Shown: positions 33,528 through 42,331, numbered from the stretch's first letter. The stretch: 64,000 nucleotides of DNA from Pigmentiphaga sp. NML080357 (GCF_002188465.1 NZ_NINW01000003.1:248001-312000); one strand, 5' to 3'. Numbers and translations: made by a program. Notes: generated from the letters alone by a model not told the origin.

Positions 33528-33725
33528 CAAGGCCTCGCGTTTCGGGGATTGGACGAGGCCAGTGTAGGCATCCGGTGACTACCGATGCTCCTGCAGGCCG
33601 TACGGGACGAGGCCGCCGGGCTGGAAGAACAGGCGGAACGGGAGTGAAGGACCCCGGCCGCCAGCGGCCGATCCTGCACGAGGAATTATCAACAGACAGG
33701 AAACGAACCCTTCCATTTTTGACGA

Positions 33726-33754
33726 TTGATTGCCTGACAGTACGCGCCTATATT
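33726..33754 (+). promoter_or_regulatory. Sigma70-type promoter of the LigB-type dioxygenase gene
   Basis: TTGATT (33726-33731), 17-base spacer, TATATT (33749-33754); only one or two mismatches to each consensus box. A start near 33761 would leave a leader of about 20 bases with AGGAG before the ATG at 33780. Confidence 0.65.
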
Positions 33755-33779
33755 GCCCGGAGAGCTATAGGAGTCCGCC

Positions 33780-34589
33780 ATGTCCGCGTCCAGCGCCCAT
33801 CGTCTGCCCACCTTCTTCATTCCACATGGAGGGGGCCCCTGCTTCTTCATGGAATGGCCCGGCAACCCCGGCATGTGGGACCGCATGGCCGCATTCCTGA
33901 AAGGGCTTGCCGCGTCGGCGCAAGTGCGTCCCAAGGCGGTGCTGGTCGTCTCGGGCCACTGGGAAGAAGAAGCCTTCACCGTCAACGCCGGCCCCAATCC
34001 GCCGCTGCTGTTCGACTACTACGGTTTTCCCGAGCACACCTACCGCCTCGAATACCCCGCCCCGGGCTCGCCCGCGCTGGCCGCCCGCGTCCAGGCGCTG
34101 CTGGGCGAAGCCGGCATCGGTTCCGGCGCGGACGCCACGAGGGGCCTGGACCATGGGGTGTTCGTACCATTCAAGCTGATCTTTCCCGATGCCGACGTGC
34201 CCATCGTCCAGTTGTCGATGAAGACGGGCCTGGATCCCCAAGAGCATCTGGCCGCGGGGCGGGCGCTTGCGCCGCTGCGCGACGAGGGCGTGCTGATCGT
34301 GGGCAGCGGCATGAGCTTTCACAACATGCGCGGGTTCTCGCCGGCCTTCCATCCTGCTTCGCAGCGCTTCGACGACTGGCTGGCCGAAACCGTGGCCCTG
34401 CCGCGCCCGGCGCGCGAGCAGGCGCTGGAAAACTGGCAACAGGCCCCGGATGCGCGCGTCGCGCAACCACGGCCGGATCATTTACTGCCGTTGATGGTGG
34501 CCGCGGGCGCGGCCGGCGACGATCCTGGCCGCCGCGTTTTCCAGGACGAGGTCATGAACGTCGTCGTTTCCGCGAGCCGGTTCGGGTAG
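33780..34589 (+). CDS. Class III extradiol dioxygenase family protein (4,5-DOPA dioxygenase/YgiD-like)
   Basis: A 269-residue enzyme of the LigB superfamily. The metal site residues are visible as His16 in FFIPHGGGP, His60 in VSGHWEEE, and His125 in GLDHGVFVP, with a further His in RPDHLLPL. FFxxHGGGP and GSGMSFHNMR are YgiD/DODA marks. Such enzymes cleave catechol rings extradiol with Fe(II), or bind zinc in YgiD. It has its own strong promoter and may be followed by the doxX gene after 237 bases. Confidence 0.9.
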   Translation: MSASSAHRLPTFFIPHGGGPCFFMEWPGNPGMWDRMAAFLKGLAASAQVRPKAVLVVSGHWEEEAFTVNAGPNPPLLFDYYGFPEHTYRLEYPAPGSPALAARVQALLGEAGIGSGADATRGLDHGVFVPFKLIFPDADVPIVQLSMKTGLDPQEHLAAGRALAPLRDEGVLIVGSGMSFHNMRGFSPAFHPASQRFDDWLAETVALPRPAREQALENWQQAPDARVAQPRPDHLLPLMVAAGAAGDDPGRRVFQDEVMNVVVSASRFG

Positions 34590-34604
34590 GGAGCCCACCC
34601 CCCG

Positions 34605-34672
34605 GCGGCCTGCGGCCGCTCCCCCTCCAGGGGGCGGCGCTGGCGGACCGGCAAAGCCGGATCCGCGGCGCC
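34605..34672. repeat. Stacked GC hairpins, probable dispersed intergenic repeat
   Basis: Three consecutive inverted repeats: GCGGCC-TGC-GGCCGC (34605-34619), CCCCCT-CC-AGGGGG (34621-34634), and a longer stem around CCGGC-AAA-GCCGG (core 34648-34660, outer GGCGC/GCGCC). I recall similar sequence between genes of Bordetella and Achromobacter; only one copy is in this window, so the repeat nature is inference. The palindrome CAAGAATTCTTG (34757-34768) lies further downstream. Confidence 0.4.
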
Positions 34673-34826
34673 CTGGGGTACCACCGGGCTGGCGGGGAGT
34701 GGCGTCCTGGAGGGAAGCTCATGCGTCGCGGCGACGCTGGGCCACGCTTGGAAGGGCAAGAATTCTTGTTGTTGTGCCGTTGTTCTTTGTCTACCGCTCG
34801 CCATGTTCATCTCAAGGAAAGAAAAA

Positions 34827-35231
34827 ATGCAGACTTCCAATGACTTCTTCGCCGTCTGGGCTCCCCGCGCGCAAGCGCTGATGCGCATCGTCGTCGCCTA
34901 CGTGTTCATGCAGCACGGCACGGCGAAGTTCTTCGATATTCCCTCGCTGGGCTTCCAGGGAATACAGCTGTTCTCGCTCATGGGATTGGCGGGGGTGCTG
35001 GAGATCGCCGGGGGCCTGCTGATGATCCTGGGCCTGTTCACCCGGCCGGTGGCGTTCATCCTGTCGGGCTTCATGGCGGTGGCCTATTTCATGGCCCATG
35101 CGCCCAAGGCTTTCCTCAGCCCCTTGCAGAACGGCGGCGAGCCGGCGGTGCTGTATTGCTTCGTGTTCCTGTTCTTCGCCGTGGCCGGGGCCGGCGCGTT
35201 CAGCATCGACGCGGCGCGCGGCAAGGCCTGA
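34827..35231 (+). CDS. DoxX family membrane protein
   Basis: A 134-residue protein with four hydrophobic helices and the DoxX-typical MRIVVAYVFMQHGTAKFF near the first helix and EIAGGLLMILGLFTRPVAF in the middle. DoxX proteins are inner-membrane subunits linked to redox stress or thiosulfate oxidation; the activity here is unknown. The ATG at 34827 follows CAAGGAAAGAAAAA. The gene ends 5 bases before the LysR gene, which may be co-transcribed. Confidence 0.85.
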   Translation: MQTSNDFFAVWAPRAQALMRIVVAYVFMQHGTAKFFDIPSLGFQGIQLFSLMGLAGVLEIAGGLLMILGLFTRPVAFILSGFMAVAYFMAHAPKAFLSPLQNGGEPAVLYCFVFLFFAVAGAGAFSIDAARGKA

Positions 35232-35236
35232 GAGGC

Positions 35237-36139
35237 TTGGATACCCTGGTCAGCATGAAGGTGTTCCGCCTCGTGGTCGAGGCGGGCAGCTTCGCGCGGG
35301 CGGCGGCGCAGATGGGTATCTCGCCCGCCATGGCGAGCAAGCATCTTGCCCACCTGGAACGCAGCCTGGGGGCGCGGCTGCTCAACCGCACCAGCCGGCA
35401 CGTCAGTCCCACCGAGGCGGGACAAGTCTATTTCGAGCAGTGCTGCGAAGCGCTGGACCTCCTGGACACCGCCGAAGCCACCCTGCAGGACAGCCACGCC
35501 GAACCGCGGGGGCAATTGAAGATCACCGCGCCCGTCTGGTGCGCCAACCGCCGCTTCGCCGGCATGCTCGCCTGCTATCGCGAACGCTACCCCCGCGTGG
35601 CCATCGACCTGCGCCTGAGCAACTACAAGGTAGACCTGGCCGAGGAAGGCTTCGACCTCGCCTTGCGTGCCGCGACCCAGAACGCGCCCTCCCTCATCGC
35701 GCGGCCCCTGTGCGAGGTTCCCTTCGCGCTGGTGGCGTCGCGCGATTACGCCGCCCGGCACCGTATCGACACCCCGGCCGAACTGGCCGACCGCCCCGCG
35801 GTGCTGCCTGCCTATATCAGGCGGCCGGAAGAGATCCGCCTGCATGGGCCGCAAGGCCCGGCCACGCTGCGCATGCCCGTCGCCTTGAAGACGGACGATT
35901 CTTCCCTGGCGCGCCACAGCCTGCTGGCCGGCATAGGTCCGGGCTACCTGCCCGAGTGGCTCATCGCCGACGACCTCGCCAGCGGCGCGCTGGTCCGGCT
36001 GCTGCCGGCATACCGCCCTCCGTCCGTGACGCTGTATGCCGCCTATACCAGCCGCAAATTCCTGACGCCCAAGGTGCGCACCTTCATCGATTTCTTCAGC
36101 GCGGCCTTCGGCCAGGCCTCCACGGAATCCCGTCCCTAG
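35237..36139 (+). CDS. LysR family transcriptional regulator
   Basis: A 300-residue LTTR of the type whose family members begin MDTLxSMKVFRxVVEAGSF. I use TTG at 35237 as start because it gives this N-terminus; ATG 35255 is the alternative. The helix-turn-helix segment is ISPAMASKHLAHLERSLG, followed by LLNRTSRHVSPTEAG. The effector domain starts at GQLKITAPVWC. It is convergent with the dehydrogenase at 36146 (6-base gap). A target could be the doxX gene just upstream. Confidence 0.88.
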   Translation: MDTLVSMKVFRLVVEAGSFARAAAQMGISPAMASKHLAHLERSLGARLLNRTSRHVSPTEAGQVYFEQCCEALDLLDTAEATLQDSHAEPRGQLKITAPVWCANRRFAGMLACYRERYPRVAIDLRLSNYKVDLAEEGFDLALRAATQNAPSLIARPLCEVPFALVASRDYAARHRIDTPAELADRPAVLPAYIRRPEEIRLHGPQGPATLRMPVALKTDDSSLARHSLLAGIGPGYLPEWLIADDLASGALVRLLPAYRPPSVTLYAAYTSRKFLTPKVRTFIDFFSAAFGQASTESRP

Positions 36140-36145
36140 ACGGTC

Positions 36146-37255
36146 TCAGCCGTGGGCCGGGTGCACCACCGCCATCCATATCGGCTCGCTGCGATCGAGC
36201 ATCACCTGCAGGGCCCGGTTCACCTCGGCAAGCGGGAAATGGTGCGTAATCAGCTCGTCCGCGCCGAGCCTGCCCGAACCCAGCAGTTCCAGCACCGCAT
36301 CGGTATCCGACCGGGTGCAGGCGCGGGTGCCGACGATCCGCCAGCATTTCTGCATGATCTCGGCAATGGGCATGGCCAGCGGCGCGGTGCTGCCTCCCAT
36401 GTGGACCAGCGTGCCGCCCAGCGCCAGCGCGCGCACCGCCTGCACCGTGCCGGGTCCGCCGGGAAAGTAGTCCAGCACCGCGTCCGCGCCATCGGGCAGC
36501 AGCTCGCGCAGCCGGCGGGTGAGCCCCTGGTTGTCCGCCCAGTCGGCTTCCAATTCCTCCAGCGCGAGCAGTTCGACCGGCAGGTCGCCCGCCAGCGGCC
36601 GGAGCGCCTCCAGCCGTTCGCGCGATCGCGCCACCAGCACGAGCTGGCGCGCGCCGTAGAACCTGGCGAGCTTGATGCTCGCGGTGCCCATGGTGCCGGT
36701 GGCGGCGGTGATGACGAGGCGCCCGGGCTCGGGAATCGCGGCGCACTTGAGCGCACGCACCGCATTGGCCAGGTCGTGCACCTTCGCGCCCACGTCGAAG
36801 TTCACGTTGTCGGGCAGGACGTCGACCAGCCACGCGGGCACGCGCGCGTACTCTGCCAGCCCGCCCTCGTGATAACGCGCGTACAACTCCATCTTGCCGG
36901 TGCCGAAGGCGGCGTGGCCGATCATGCCGGTTTCGGCGCACAGCTGCTGGCGATCGGTGCGGCAGTAGACACACTGACCGCACGACAGCATGGGATGCAC
37001 GCGCACCCGGCGGCCGACCAGCGCGCCGGCGGCCTGGGCGCCGGCCGCCACCACCACGCCGGCAATCTCATGGCCGGGCGTGGAAGGAAGATGCTTGAAG
37101 CGGCCGCGTTCGAGCAGCTTCATCATGCCGGGGGCGATGCCGGCGGACATCACCTTGACCACGACGTCCTCCGGGCCGGGTTCCGGTACCGGCAACCGTT
37201 CGAGGCTCAGTTCAGTCGCGCCCCGGTGGGCCCGGGCGGCAAGCATGGTGGTCAT
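36146..37255 (-). CDS. Zinc-type alcohol dehydrogenase (MDR family) lacking the catalytic Cys
   Basis: A 369-residue medium-chain dehydrogenase/reductase. The structural zinc Cys are intact (Cys92, 95, 98, 106 in CGQCVYCRTDRQQLC), PGHEIAG (His62-Glu63) is present and the nucleotide-binding part has ITAATGTMGTASIKLARFYG. At the place of the first catalytic-zinc ligand (normally GICGTD) it reads GIAPGM, with Ala41. The enzyme may have lost the catalytic zinc or use a different ligand. It is the last gene of an operon with a bicupin, a TAXI-like protein and a Bug protein. Confidence 0.85.
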   Translation of the reverse strand: MTTMLAARAHRGATELSLERLPVPEPGPEDVVVKVMSAGIAPGMMKLLERGRFKHLPSTPGHEIAGVVVAAGAQAAGALVGRRVRVHPMLSCGQCVYCRTDRQQLCAETGMIGHAAFGTGKMELYARYHEGGLAEYARVPAWLVDVLPDNVNFDVGAKVHDLANAVRALKCAAIPEPGRLVITAATGTMGTASIKLARFYGARQLVLVARSRERLEALRPLAGDLPVELLALEELEADWADNQGLTRRLRELLPDGADAVLDYFPGGPGTVQAVRALALGGTLVHMGGSTAPLAMPIAEIMQKCWRIVGTRACTRSDTDAVLELLGSGRLGADELITHHFPLAEVNRALQVMLDRSEPIWMAVVHPAHG

Positions 37256-37268
37256 ATCGCTACCTTCT

Positions 37269-38255
37269 TCATGGCTGGCGACGCAGCGCGTCGATGTCTT
37301 CGGGGGTCAGCCGGGCGGCCTGCCGCGCGGCCTTGGCCACCTGCGGAATGGGGCGGGCGGAAACCAGCGACAAGTGCGTGCTGGGCGCCGCATGGATACT
37401 GGCAAAGGCCACCGCGCGGGGAATCCGGACAAAGTCGCCGGGCTCGAGGTGCAGCACGCCGCGCTGGGTCACGAGGGTGCGCGTGCCCGACACCTGGTAC
37501 TGGATCTCTTCCGCGTTGCGCAGCCGGCGATAGGCGTGCCCGGTCGAGGCATCGGCGGTCGTCTGCCCGATCATGATCTCGGGGCTGCGGTACAGCCACA
37601 CGGTAGCGGCGGCGTCGCCGTCGGGCCGCAGCACTTCCAGCCGGTCTTCGGTCTCGTCGGCATGGGCCAGCAGCAATTGCTCGTCGACCGGCGCGAGGGC
37701 GACATCCTGGCCGGGGCCGGCCACGCCCTCGGTGACCAGTTCGTTGATAGGCGCCGGCGCCCAGCCTGGAAACGGCGGAATCCGGGCTTCCGAGCGCCGG
37801 TCCACGGGCCCCAGGCGCTCGACCGGGCCAGGAACGTAGAACAGCAGATGGACGTCGCGGCGGCCATAGTTATCGTGGGCCACGCCGTCGGGCAGCAGCG
37901 CGAACTCGCCCGGCGCCACGTCGACGCTGCCGAGCTCGGTCATGATGGTGCGCTCGCCGCAGACCTGGAACGAGATCTCGTCCACCCCGCAATTGCGATG
38001 GTAGAAAGGCTGGCGCGCATTCATCGTCTGCCATTCGATGCGCACCGCCGCGCTCTCGTAGACGCCGCGCGGCGGCACGAACGGCTGGTCGACGTAGTCG
38101 GGCGGGAAATGCACCGCCTCGATCGGCGGATAGTCGCGGGGAGGACGCCCGCGGCCGGGCAAGGGCTCGGCCAACAGCAGTTCCTCGCGCCGCCGCAGCT
38201 TGCGCGGCGGCGCATCGAATGGGAAGGCGTCCAGGTATTCGTGGACTTCAGGCAC
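37269..38255 (-). CDS. Bicupin protein, homogentisate 1,2-dioxygenase-like
   Basis: A 328-residue protein with two cupin-type barrels: residues about 70-150 (VRIEWQTMNARQPFYHRNCG, then EISFQVCGERTIM and PGEFALLPDGVAHDNYG) and about 230-300 (EEIQYQVSGTRTLV, LEPGDFVRIPRAVAFAS). The layout resembles homogentisate dioxygenases but it is shorter than these (about 440). I chose the GTG at 38255, which has GAGGAGACCGCC before it; a longer frame exists upstream without such a site. It is encoded between a TAXI-like protein and a dehydrogenase. Whether it is a dioxygenase is unproven. Confidence 0.65.
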   Translation of the reverse strand: MPEVHEYLDAFPFDAPPRKLRRREELLLAEPLPGRGRPPRDYPPIEAVHFPPDYVDQPFVPPRGVYESAAVRIEWQTMNARQPFYHRNCGVDEISFQVCGERTIMTELGSVDVAPGEFALLPDGVAHDNYGRRDVHLLFYVPGPVERLGPVDRRSEARIPPFPGWAPAPINELVTEGVAGPGQDVALAPVDEQLLLAHADETEDRLEVLRPDGDAAATVWLYRSPEIMIGQTTADASTGHAYRRLRNAEEIQYQVSGTRTLVTQRGVLHLEPGDFVRIPRAVAFASIHAAPSTHLSLVSARPIPQVAKAARQAARLTPEDIDALRRQP

Positions 38256-38309
38256 GGCGGTCTCCTCGTTTCTGCCATCCATGCGCGGCATGCCCGCCGC
38301 TGCAGGGAT

Positions 38310-39278
38310 TCAGGCCAAAAGGCCTGCCTCGCGGTAGTAGCGCTGCGCGCCCGCGTGCAGCGCGATGGGCGGACGAGCCATTCTGGCGGGCTCGAGCGGA
38401 TACGACAGCGGACTGCGCTGCGCCGGCAGGTGGCGGTACTGGCGTTCGATGGCCGCGCGCGTCTCCACCAGGCACCAGGTCAGCAGATGGGCCACCTCCT
38501 CGTCCATGTCGTCGCGCACCAGCACCAGGAAGTCCGAGAAGTCGAGGGCATCGAGCGGCGTCTCGAGATTCTTCCAGTATCCGGCCGGCAGCCGATTCGC
38601 CGGAAAACCGTGCGCCTCGCGCAGCCGCGCCAGCGCGCCGGCCTCCGCCGCCAGCGGCACCGCCTGGCCGGACTCCACGATCTGCGCCCACCAGGGTGTC
38701 ATGATGGCTTCCTGCAGGACGGCGTCCACCTCCCCTGCTTCCATGCGCGCCAGGCTGTCCCGCGGGTTGGTGTCCTCGACGTAGGCGCCGCCCCAGGCGG
38801 ACAAGGTCGCCTCGTCGATGCCGTGCGCCTGCATGAAAAGACGGGCCACATAGCCGATGAAATTGGTGCCGTCGTTGCGCGAGGTCGCGATGCGCAGGGC
38901 CGGCTTGCGGCGGCGCAGCTCCTCGAACGAACGAATGCCGAGCTCGGGCTTGAGCGCCAGCACCATGCGGTCGTTCTGCGGCAGCACGGCCAGCGAGCGC
39001 AGGTTGGGCGCGGCACGGCCCTGGAAGATGCCTTGGCCGGTCAGCGCCGCCGGCATCAGCATGGCCGGCGTCACCAGGCACAGATCGACCTCGCCGTCCT
39101 GAACCAGGTCGATGGCTTCGATGCCGCCCCCACGGATGCTCCAGATGGCCACCCGGCTCTTGGGACCGGTGCGCTTGCAGAACTCCTCGCACAACCAGGA
39201 GCAGATGCGGTGGAAATTCGCCTGCCCCCAGTCGCCGACGAAGCGCAGGTGGTAGGAGCGGGATAGAGCGGGTTGCAT
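38310..39278 (-). CDS. TAXI/TRAP-type substrate-binding protein homologue without signal peptide
   Basis: A 322-residue protein with the type II binding-protein fold of the TAXI/TRAP or related families: GDWGQANFHRICSWLCEEF, GGIEAIDLVQDGEVDLCLVT, KPALRIATSRNDGTNFIGYV and SLARMEAGEVDAVLQEA. The N-terminus (MQPALSRSYHLRFVGDWG) has no hydrophobic signal stretch, so as read it would stay in the cytoplasm. It follows the Bug gene by 10 bases and precedes the bicupin by 54. It may be a cytoplasmic ligand sensor or enzyme-like derivative; a missed upstream start is unlikely because the Bug gene ends immediately before. Confidence 0.7.
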   Translation of the reverse strand: MQPALSRSYHLRFVGDWGQANFHRICSWLCEEFCKRTGPKSRVAIWSIRGGGIEAIDLVQDGEVDLCLVTPAMLMPAALTGQGIFQGRAAPNLRSLAVLPQNDRMVLALKPELGIRSFEELRRRKPALRIATSRNDGTNFIGYVARLFMQAHGIDEATLSAWGGAYVEDTNPRDSLARMEAGEVDAVLQEAIMTPWWAQIVESGQAVPLAAEAGALARLREAHGFPANRLPAGYWKNLETPLDALDFSDFLVLVRDDMDEEVAHLLTWCLVETRAAIERQYRHLPAQRSPLSYPLEPARMARPPIALHAGAQRYYREAGLLA

Positions 39279-39288
39279 GGCGGATCCC

Positions 39289-40305
39289 CTATTCGACCTT
39301 GACGTTGGCGTCCTGGATCACCTTGGCCCAGAACGCGTTCTGCTCGCGCACCAGCGCCGCGAAGGCCTGCTGGTTGCTGTCCACCGGCTCGAAACCCAGC
39401 TCCAGGAGGCGGGTCCTGATCTCGGGGCGCGCCAGCACCTTCTGCACCGAGGCGGCCATCTTGGCCGTCAGCGCCGGCGGCGTGCCGGCCGGCACCAGCA
39501 GGCCGCCGAATCCCACCACCTCGAAGCCGCCGTAGCCCGACTCTTTCATGGTCGGAATGTCCGGACTGATGGGCGAGCGGGCCGATCCGGTGCTGGCAAG
39601 AATGCGCATGGTGCCCGCCTGCACGTGCGGCAGCAGATCGGAATACGAGGCGAACACGCTGGAGATGCGGCCCGCCGCCACGTCCATCACGGCCGGCGGG
39701 ATGCCGATATAGGGAACGTGCAGCATGTCGATGCCGGCCTGCTTCATCAGGATGACCATGTTCAAGTGGGGGGTCGAGCCCTGACCGGGACTGGAGAACG
39801 ACAGCGTCGAACCGGGCTTCGCCGCGTACGCGGCGAATTCCTTGACGGTCTTGGCCGGCAGCCCCGCGTTCACCCCCAGCCACAGCTGGGCGTTGAAAAG
39901 CTGCGCGACCGGCGCGAAGCTCGATACCGGGTCGTAGCGGGCGCTGCGCAACAAGTGCGGTGCCTGCACGAAGGGGGTCGTGCCCAGCAGCATGGTGCGG
40001 CCATCCGGCGGCGCCTTGGCGACATGGGCCGCGCCGATGAGGCCGGATGCGCCGGCGCGGTTGTCCACCACCACCGGCACGCCCCATTCCTTGGAGAGCG
40101 GCTCGGCCACCAGCCGCGCGGCGTTGTCGAACGAGCTGCCGGCCCGGCCGGAAACCACGATGGTGACGCGCCCGCCGTCGAACGGCTCGGCGGCCGCCGG
40201 CCCGGCGCCGGCCAGGATCGACGCGACGCAGGCGAGCGCCGGCAGGCAGGTGCGCGCGAAGCTTGCGCGCCGGCGCGGACCGGCGCTCGGAATGTTCGGT
40301 TTCAT
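39289..40305 (-). CDS. Bug family periplasmic substrate-binding protein
   Basis: A 338-residue protein with a long basic signal region (MKPNIPSAGPRRRASFARTC, hydrophobic core, cleavage near PAAAEP). Marks: VTIVVSGRAGSSFDNAARLV, VDNRAGASGLIGAAH, PDGRTMLLGTTP and HVPYIGIPPAVMD. First gene of a four-gene operon (Bug, TAXI-like, bicupin, dehydrogenase). The ATG follows GGGGGAGACAGTC. The ligand should be the substrate of the bicupin/dehydrogenase pair. Confidence 0.92.
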   Translation of the reverse strand: MKPNIPSAGPRRRASFARTCLPALACVASILAGAGPAAAEPFDGGRVTIVVSGRAGSSFDNAARLVAEPLSKEWGVPVVVDNRAGASGLIGAAHVAKAPPDGRTMLLGTTPFVQAPHLLRSARYDPVSSFAPVAQLFNAQLWLGVNAGLPAKTVKEFAAYAAKPGSTLSFSSPGQGSTPHLNMVILMKQAGIDMLHVPYIGIPPAVMDVAAGRISSVFASYSDLLPHVQAGTMRILASTGSARSPISPDIPTMKESGYGGFEVVGFGGLLVPAGTPPALTAKMAASVQKVLARPEIRTRLLELGFEPVDSNQQAFAALVREQNAFWAKVIQDANVKVE

Positions 40306-40381
40306 GACTGTCTCCCCCTCTCGTTCCGGGTAGGTTGTTGTGCGAATACTGTGATGCCGGCAAGAAGAGGTCAAACAGAAT

Positions 40382-40396
40382 TCTCAACAGTTGAGA
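40382..40396. promoter_or_regulatory. Palindrome TCTCAAC-A-GTTGAGA between divergent operons
   Basis: Perfect 7-base arms around one base, in the 121-base gap between the Bug operon and the Atm1-type ABC transporter. It is 31 bases before the transporter start and 77 from the Bug start; a candidate operator. Confidence 0.45.
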
Positions 40397-40426
40397 CGCC
40401 CGGAGATGCCGATGCCGGAGGATTCC

Positions 40427-42331
40427 ATGGGGGTAAACGAGCCTGGATATCCGAACAGGCGTATCGTTTCCGCTAACGCATCCTGGAAACGCGCTTTGAA
40501 CAACTCTGCTCCCCTGCGCCGCCCCGGCGGCGGCTTCGCCACCCTGCGCACGCTCCTGCCCTATTTGTGGCCGGCCCACGCCCCCAACCTGCGGCTGCGC
40601 ATCGTGGCGGCCGTGGCCCTGCTGATCGCCGCCAAGGTCGCCAACGTCTACGTTCCCATTTTCTACAAGTCCGCGGTCGATACGCTGGGAGGCACCGCCG
40701 GCGCCGCGCTCGCCATCCCGATCGGCATGATCCTGGCGTACGGCGGCGCGCGCGTCCTGACGCTGGTGTTCTCGGAACTGCGCGATGCGGTATTCGCGCG
40801 CGTGGCCCAACACGCCATCAGAGTAGTCGGGCTGCAGGTCTTCCGGCACCTGCACGCGCTGGCGCTGCGCTTCCATCTGGCGCGGCAGACGGGCGGCCTC
40901 ACGCGCTCCATCGAACGCGGCACCAAGGCCATCGATACGCTGCTGTCCTACATGCTGTTCAATGTGCTGCCCACGCTGTTCGAGATCGGCCTGGTGACCA
41001 TCATCCTGTGGCGCATGTTCGACGTATGGTTCGCGCTGGCGACCTTCGTCACTGTCACGCTGTACATCGCCTACACCCTCGTCATCACCGAATGGCGCAC
41101 GAAGTTCCGGCGCCAGATGAACGAGACGGATTCCGAGGCCAATACCAAGGCCATCGACAGCCTGCTCAACTACGAGACCGTCAAGTACTTCGGCAACGAG
41201 GAACACGAGGCGCGGCGCTACGATCATGCCCTGGACCGCTATGAGCGTGCGGCGGTCAAGAGCCAGGTTAGCCTGTCGCTGCTCAACATCGGGCAGGCCG
41301 CCATCATCTCGGTCGGCCTGACCGTGGTGATGTGGATGGCGGCGCGCGGCATCGTCGCCGGGCGGCTGAGCATCGGCGACTTCGTGCTGGTCAACGCCTA
41401 CCTGCTGCAACTCTACCAGCCGCTCAATTTCTTCGGCTTCGTCTATCGCGAAATCAAGCAGTCGCTGATCGACATGGATCGCATGTTCGAACTGCTGTCC
41501 GAGGACCGCGAGGTCGCCGACCGGCCCGGCGCGCCGGCGCTGCAGGTAGGCGGCGCCACGGTGGAGTTCCGCCACGTGGTGTTCGGCTACGATCCCCGCC
41601 GCCTGATCCTGAAGGATGTCAGTTTCACCATTCCGGCCGGCAAGACGATAGCGGTGGTCGGTTCCTCTGGCGCGGGCAAGTCGACGCTGAGCCGCCTGCT
41701 GTTCCGCTTCTACGACGTGAACGAGGGCGCCATCCTGATCGACGGCCAGGACATCCGCGAGGTCACCCAGGCCAGCCTGCGCGCGGCCATCGGCATCGTG
41801 CCGCAGGACACGGTGCTGTTCAACGACACCATCTACTACAACATTGCCTACGGACGGCCCGGTGCCACGCAGGCGGAGGTCGAGGAAGCCGCGCGGCTCG
41901 CGCACATCCACGAGTTCATCCTGGCCATGCCGGACGGCTACCAGACCGTGGTGGGTGAACGCGGGCTGAAATTATCGGGAGGCGAGAAGCAGCGCGTCGC
42001 GATCGCCCGCACCATCCTCAAGCGGCCTGCGGTATTGGTTTTCGACGAAGCCACGAGCGCGCTGGACACCCACACCGAGCGCGAGATCCAGACCAACCTG
42101 CGGGAGGTCAGCAAGGGGCGCACCACGCTTACCATCGCGCACCGGCTGTCGACCATCATCGATGCGGACGAGATCATCGTGCTGGATGGCGGGAAGGTGG
42201 TGGAGCGGGGCCGCCACCACCAGTTGCTGACGCTGAACGGCGCCTATGCCGCCATGTGGAAGCGGCAGCAGGAAAGCGCGGGCGATGGGGAGGAACTCAA
42301 GCCCTACCGGGCGGCCGTAGAGACGTCCTGA
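40427..42331 (+). CDS. Atm1/HMT1-type ABC exporter (permease-ATPase half transporter)
   Basis: A 634-residue half-transporter. Residues about 50-340 are six membrane helices with Atm1-type segments VYVPIFYKSAVDTLGG, HALALRFHLARQTGGLTR and SLLNYETVKYFGNEEHEARR. The C-terminal ATPase has Walker A VVGSSGAGKST, LSGGEKQRVAIARTI and VLVFDEATSALD. Members export glutathione-linked sulfur compounds or metal conjugates and are relatives of mitochondrial Atm1/ABCB7. The ATG at 40427 is preceded by GGAGGATTCC, an excellent site; longer frames lack one. Confidence 0.92.
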   Translation: MGVNEPGYPNRRIVSANASWKRALNNSAPLRRPGGGFATLRTLLPYLWPAHAPNLRLRIVAAVALLIAAKVANVYVPIFYKSAVDTLGGTAGAALAIPIGMILAYGGARVLTLVFSELRDAVFARVAQHAIRVVGLQVFRHLHALALRFHLARQTGGLTRSIERGTKAIDTLLSYMLFNVLPTLFEIGLVTIILWRMFDVWFALATFVTVTLYIAYTLVITEWRTKFRRQMNETDSEANTKAIDSLLNYETVKYFGNEEHEARRYDHALDRYERAAVKSQVSLSLLNIGQAAIISVGLTVVMWMAARGIVAGRLSIGDFVLVNAYLLQLYQPLNFFGFVYREIKQSLIDMDRMFELLSEDREVADRPGAPALQVGGATVEFRHVVFGYDPRRLILKDVSFTIPAGKTIAVVGSSGAGKSTLSRLLFRFYDVNEGAILIDGQDIREVTQASLRAAIGIVPQDTVLFNDTIYYNIAYGRPGATQAEVEEAARLAHIHEFILAMPDGYQTVVGERGLKLSGGEKQRVAIARTILKRPAVLVFDEATSALDTHTEREIQTNLREVSKGRTTLTIAHRLSTIIDADEIIVLDGGKVVERGRHHQLLTLNGAYAAMWKRQQESAGDGEELKPYRAAVETS

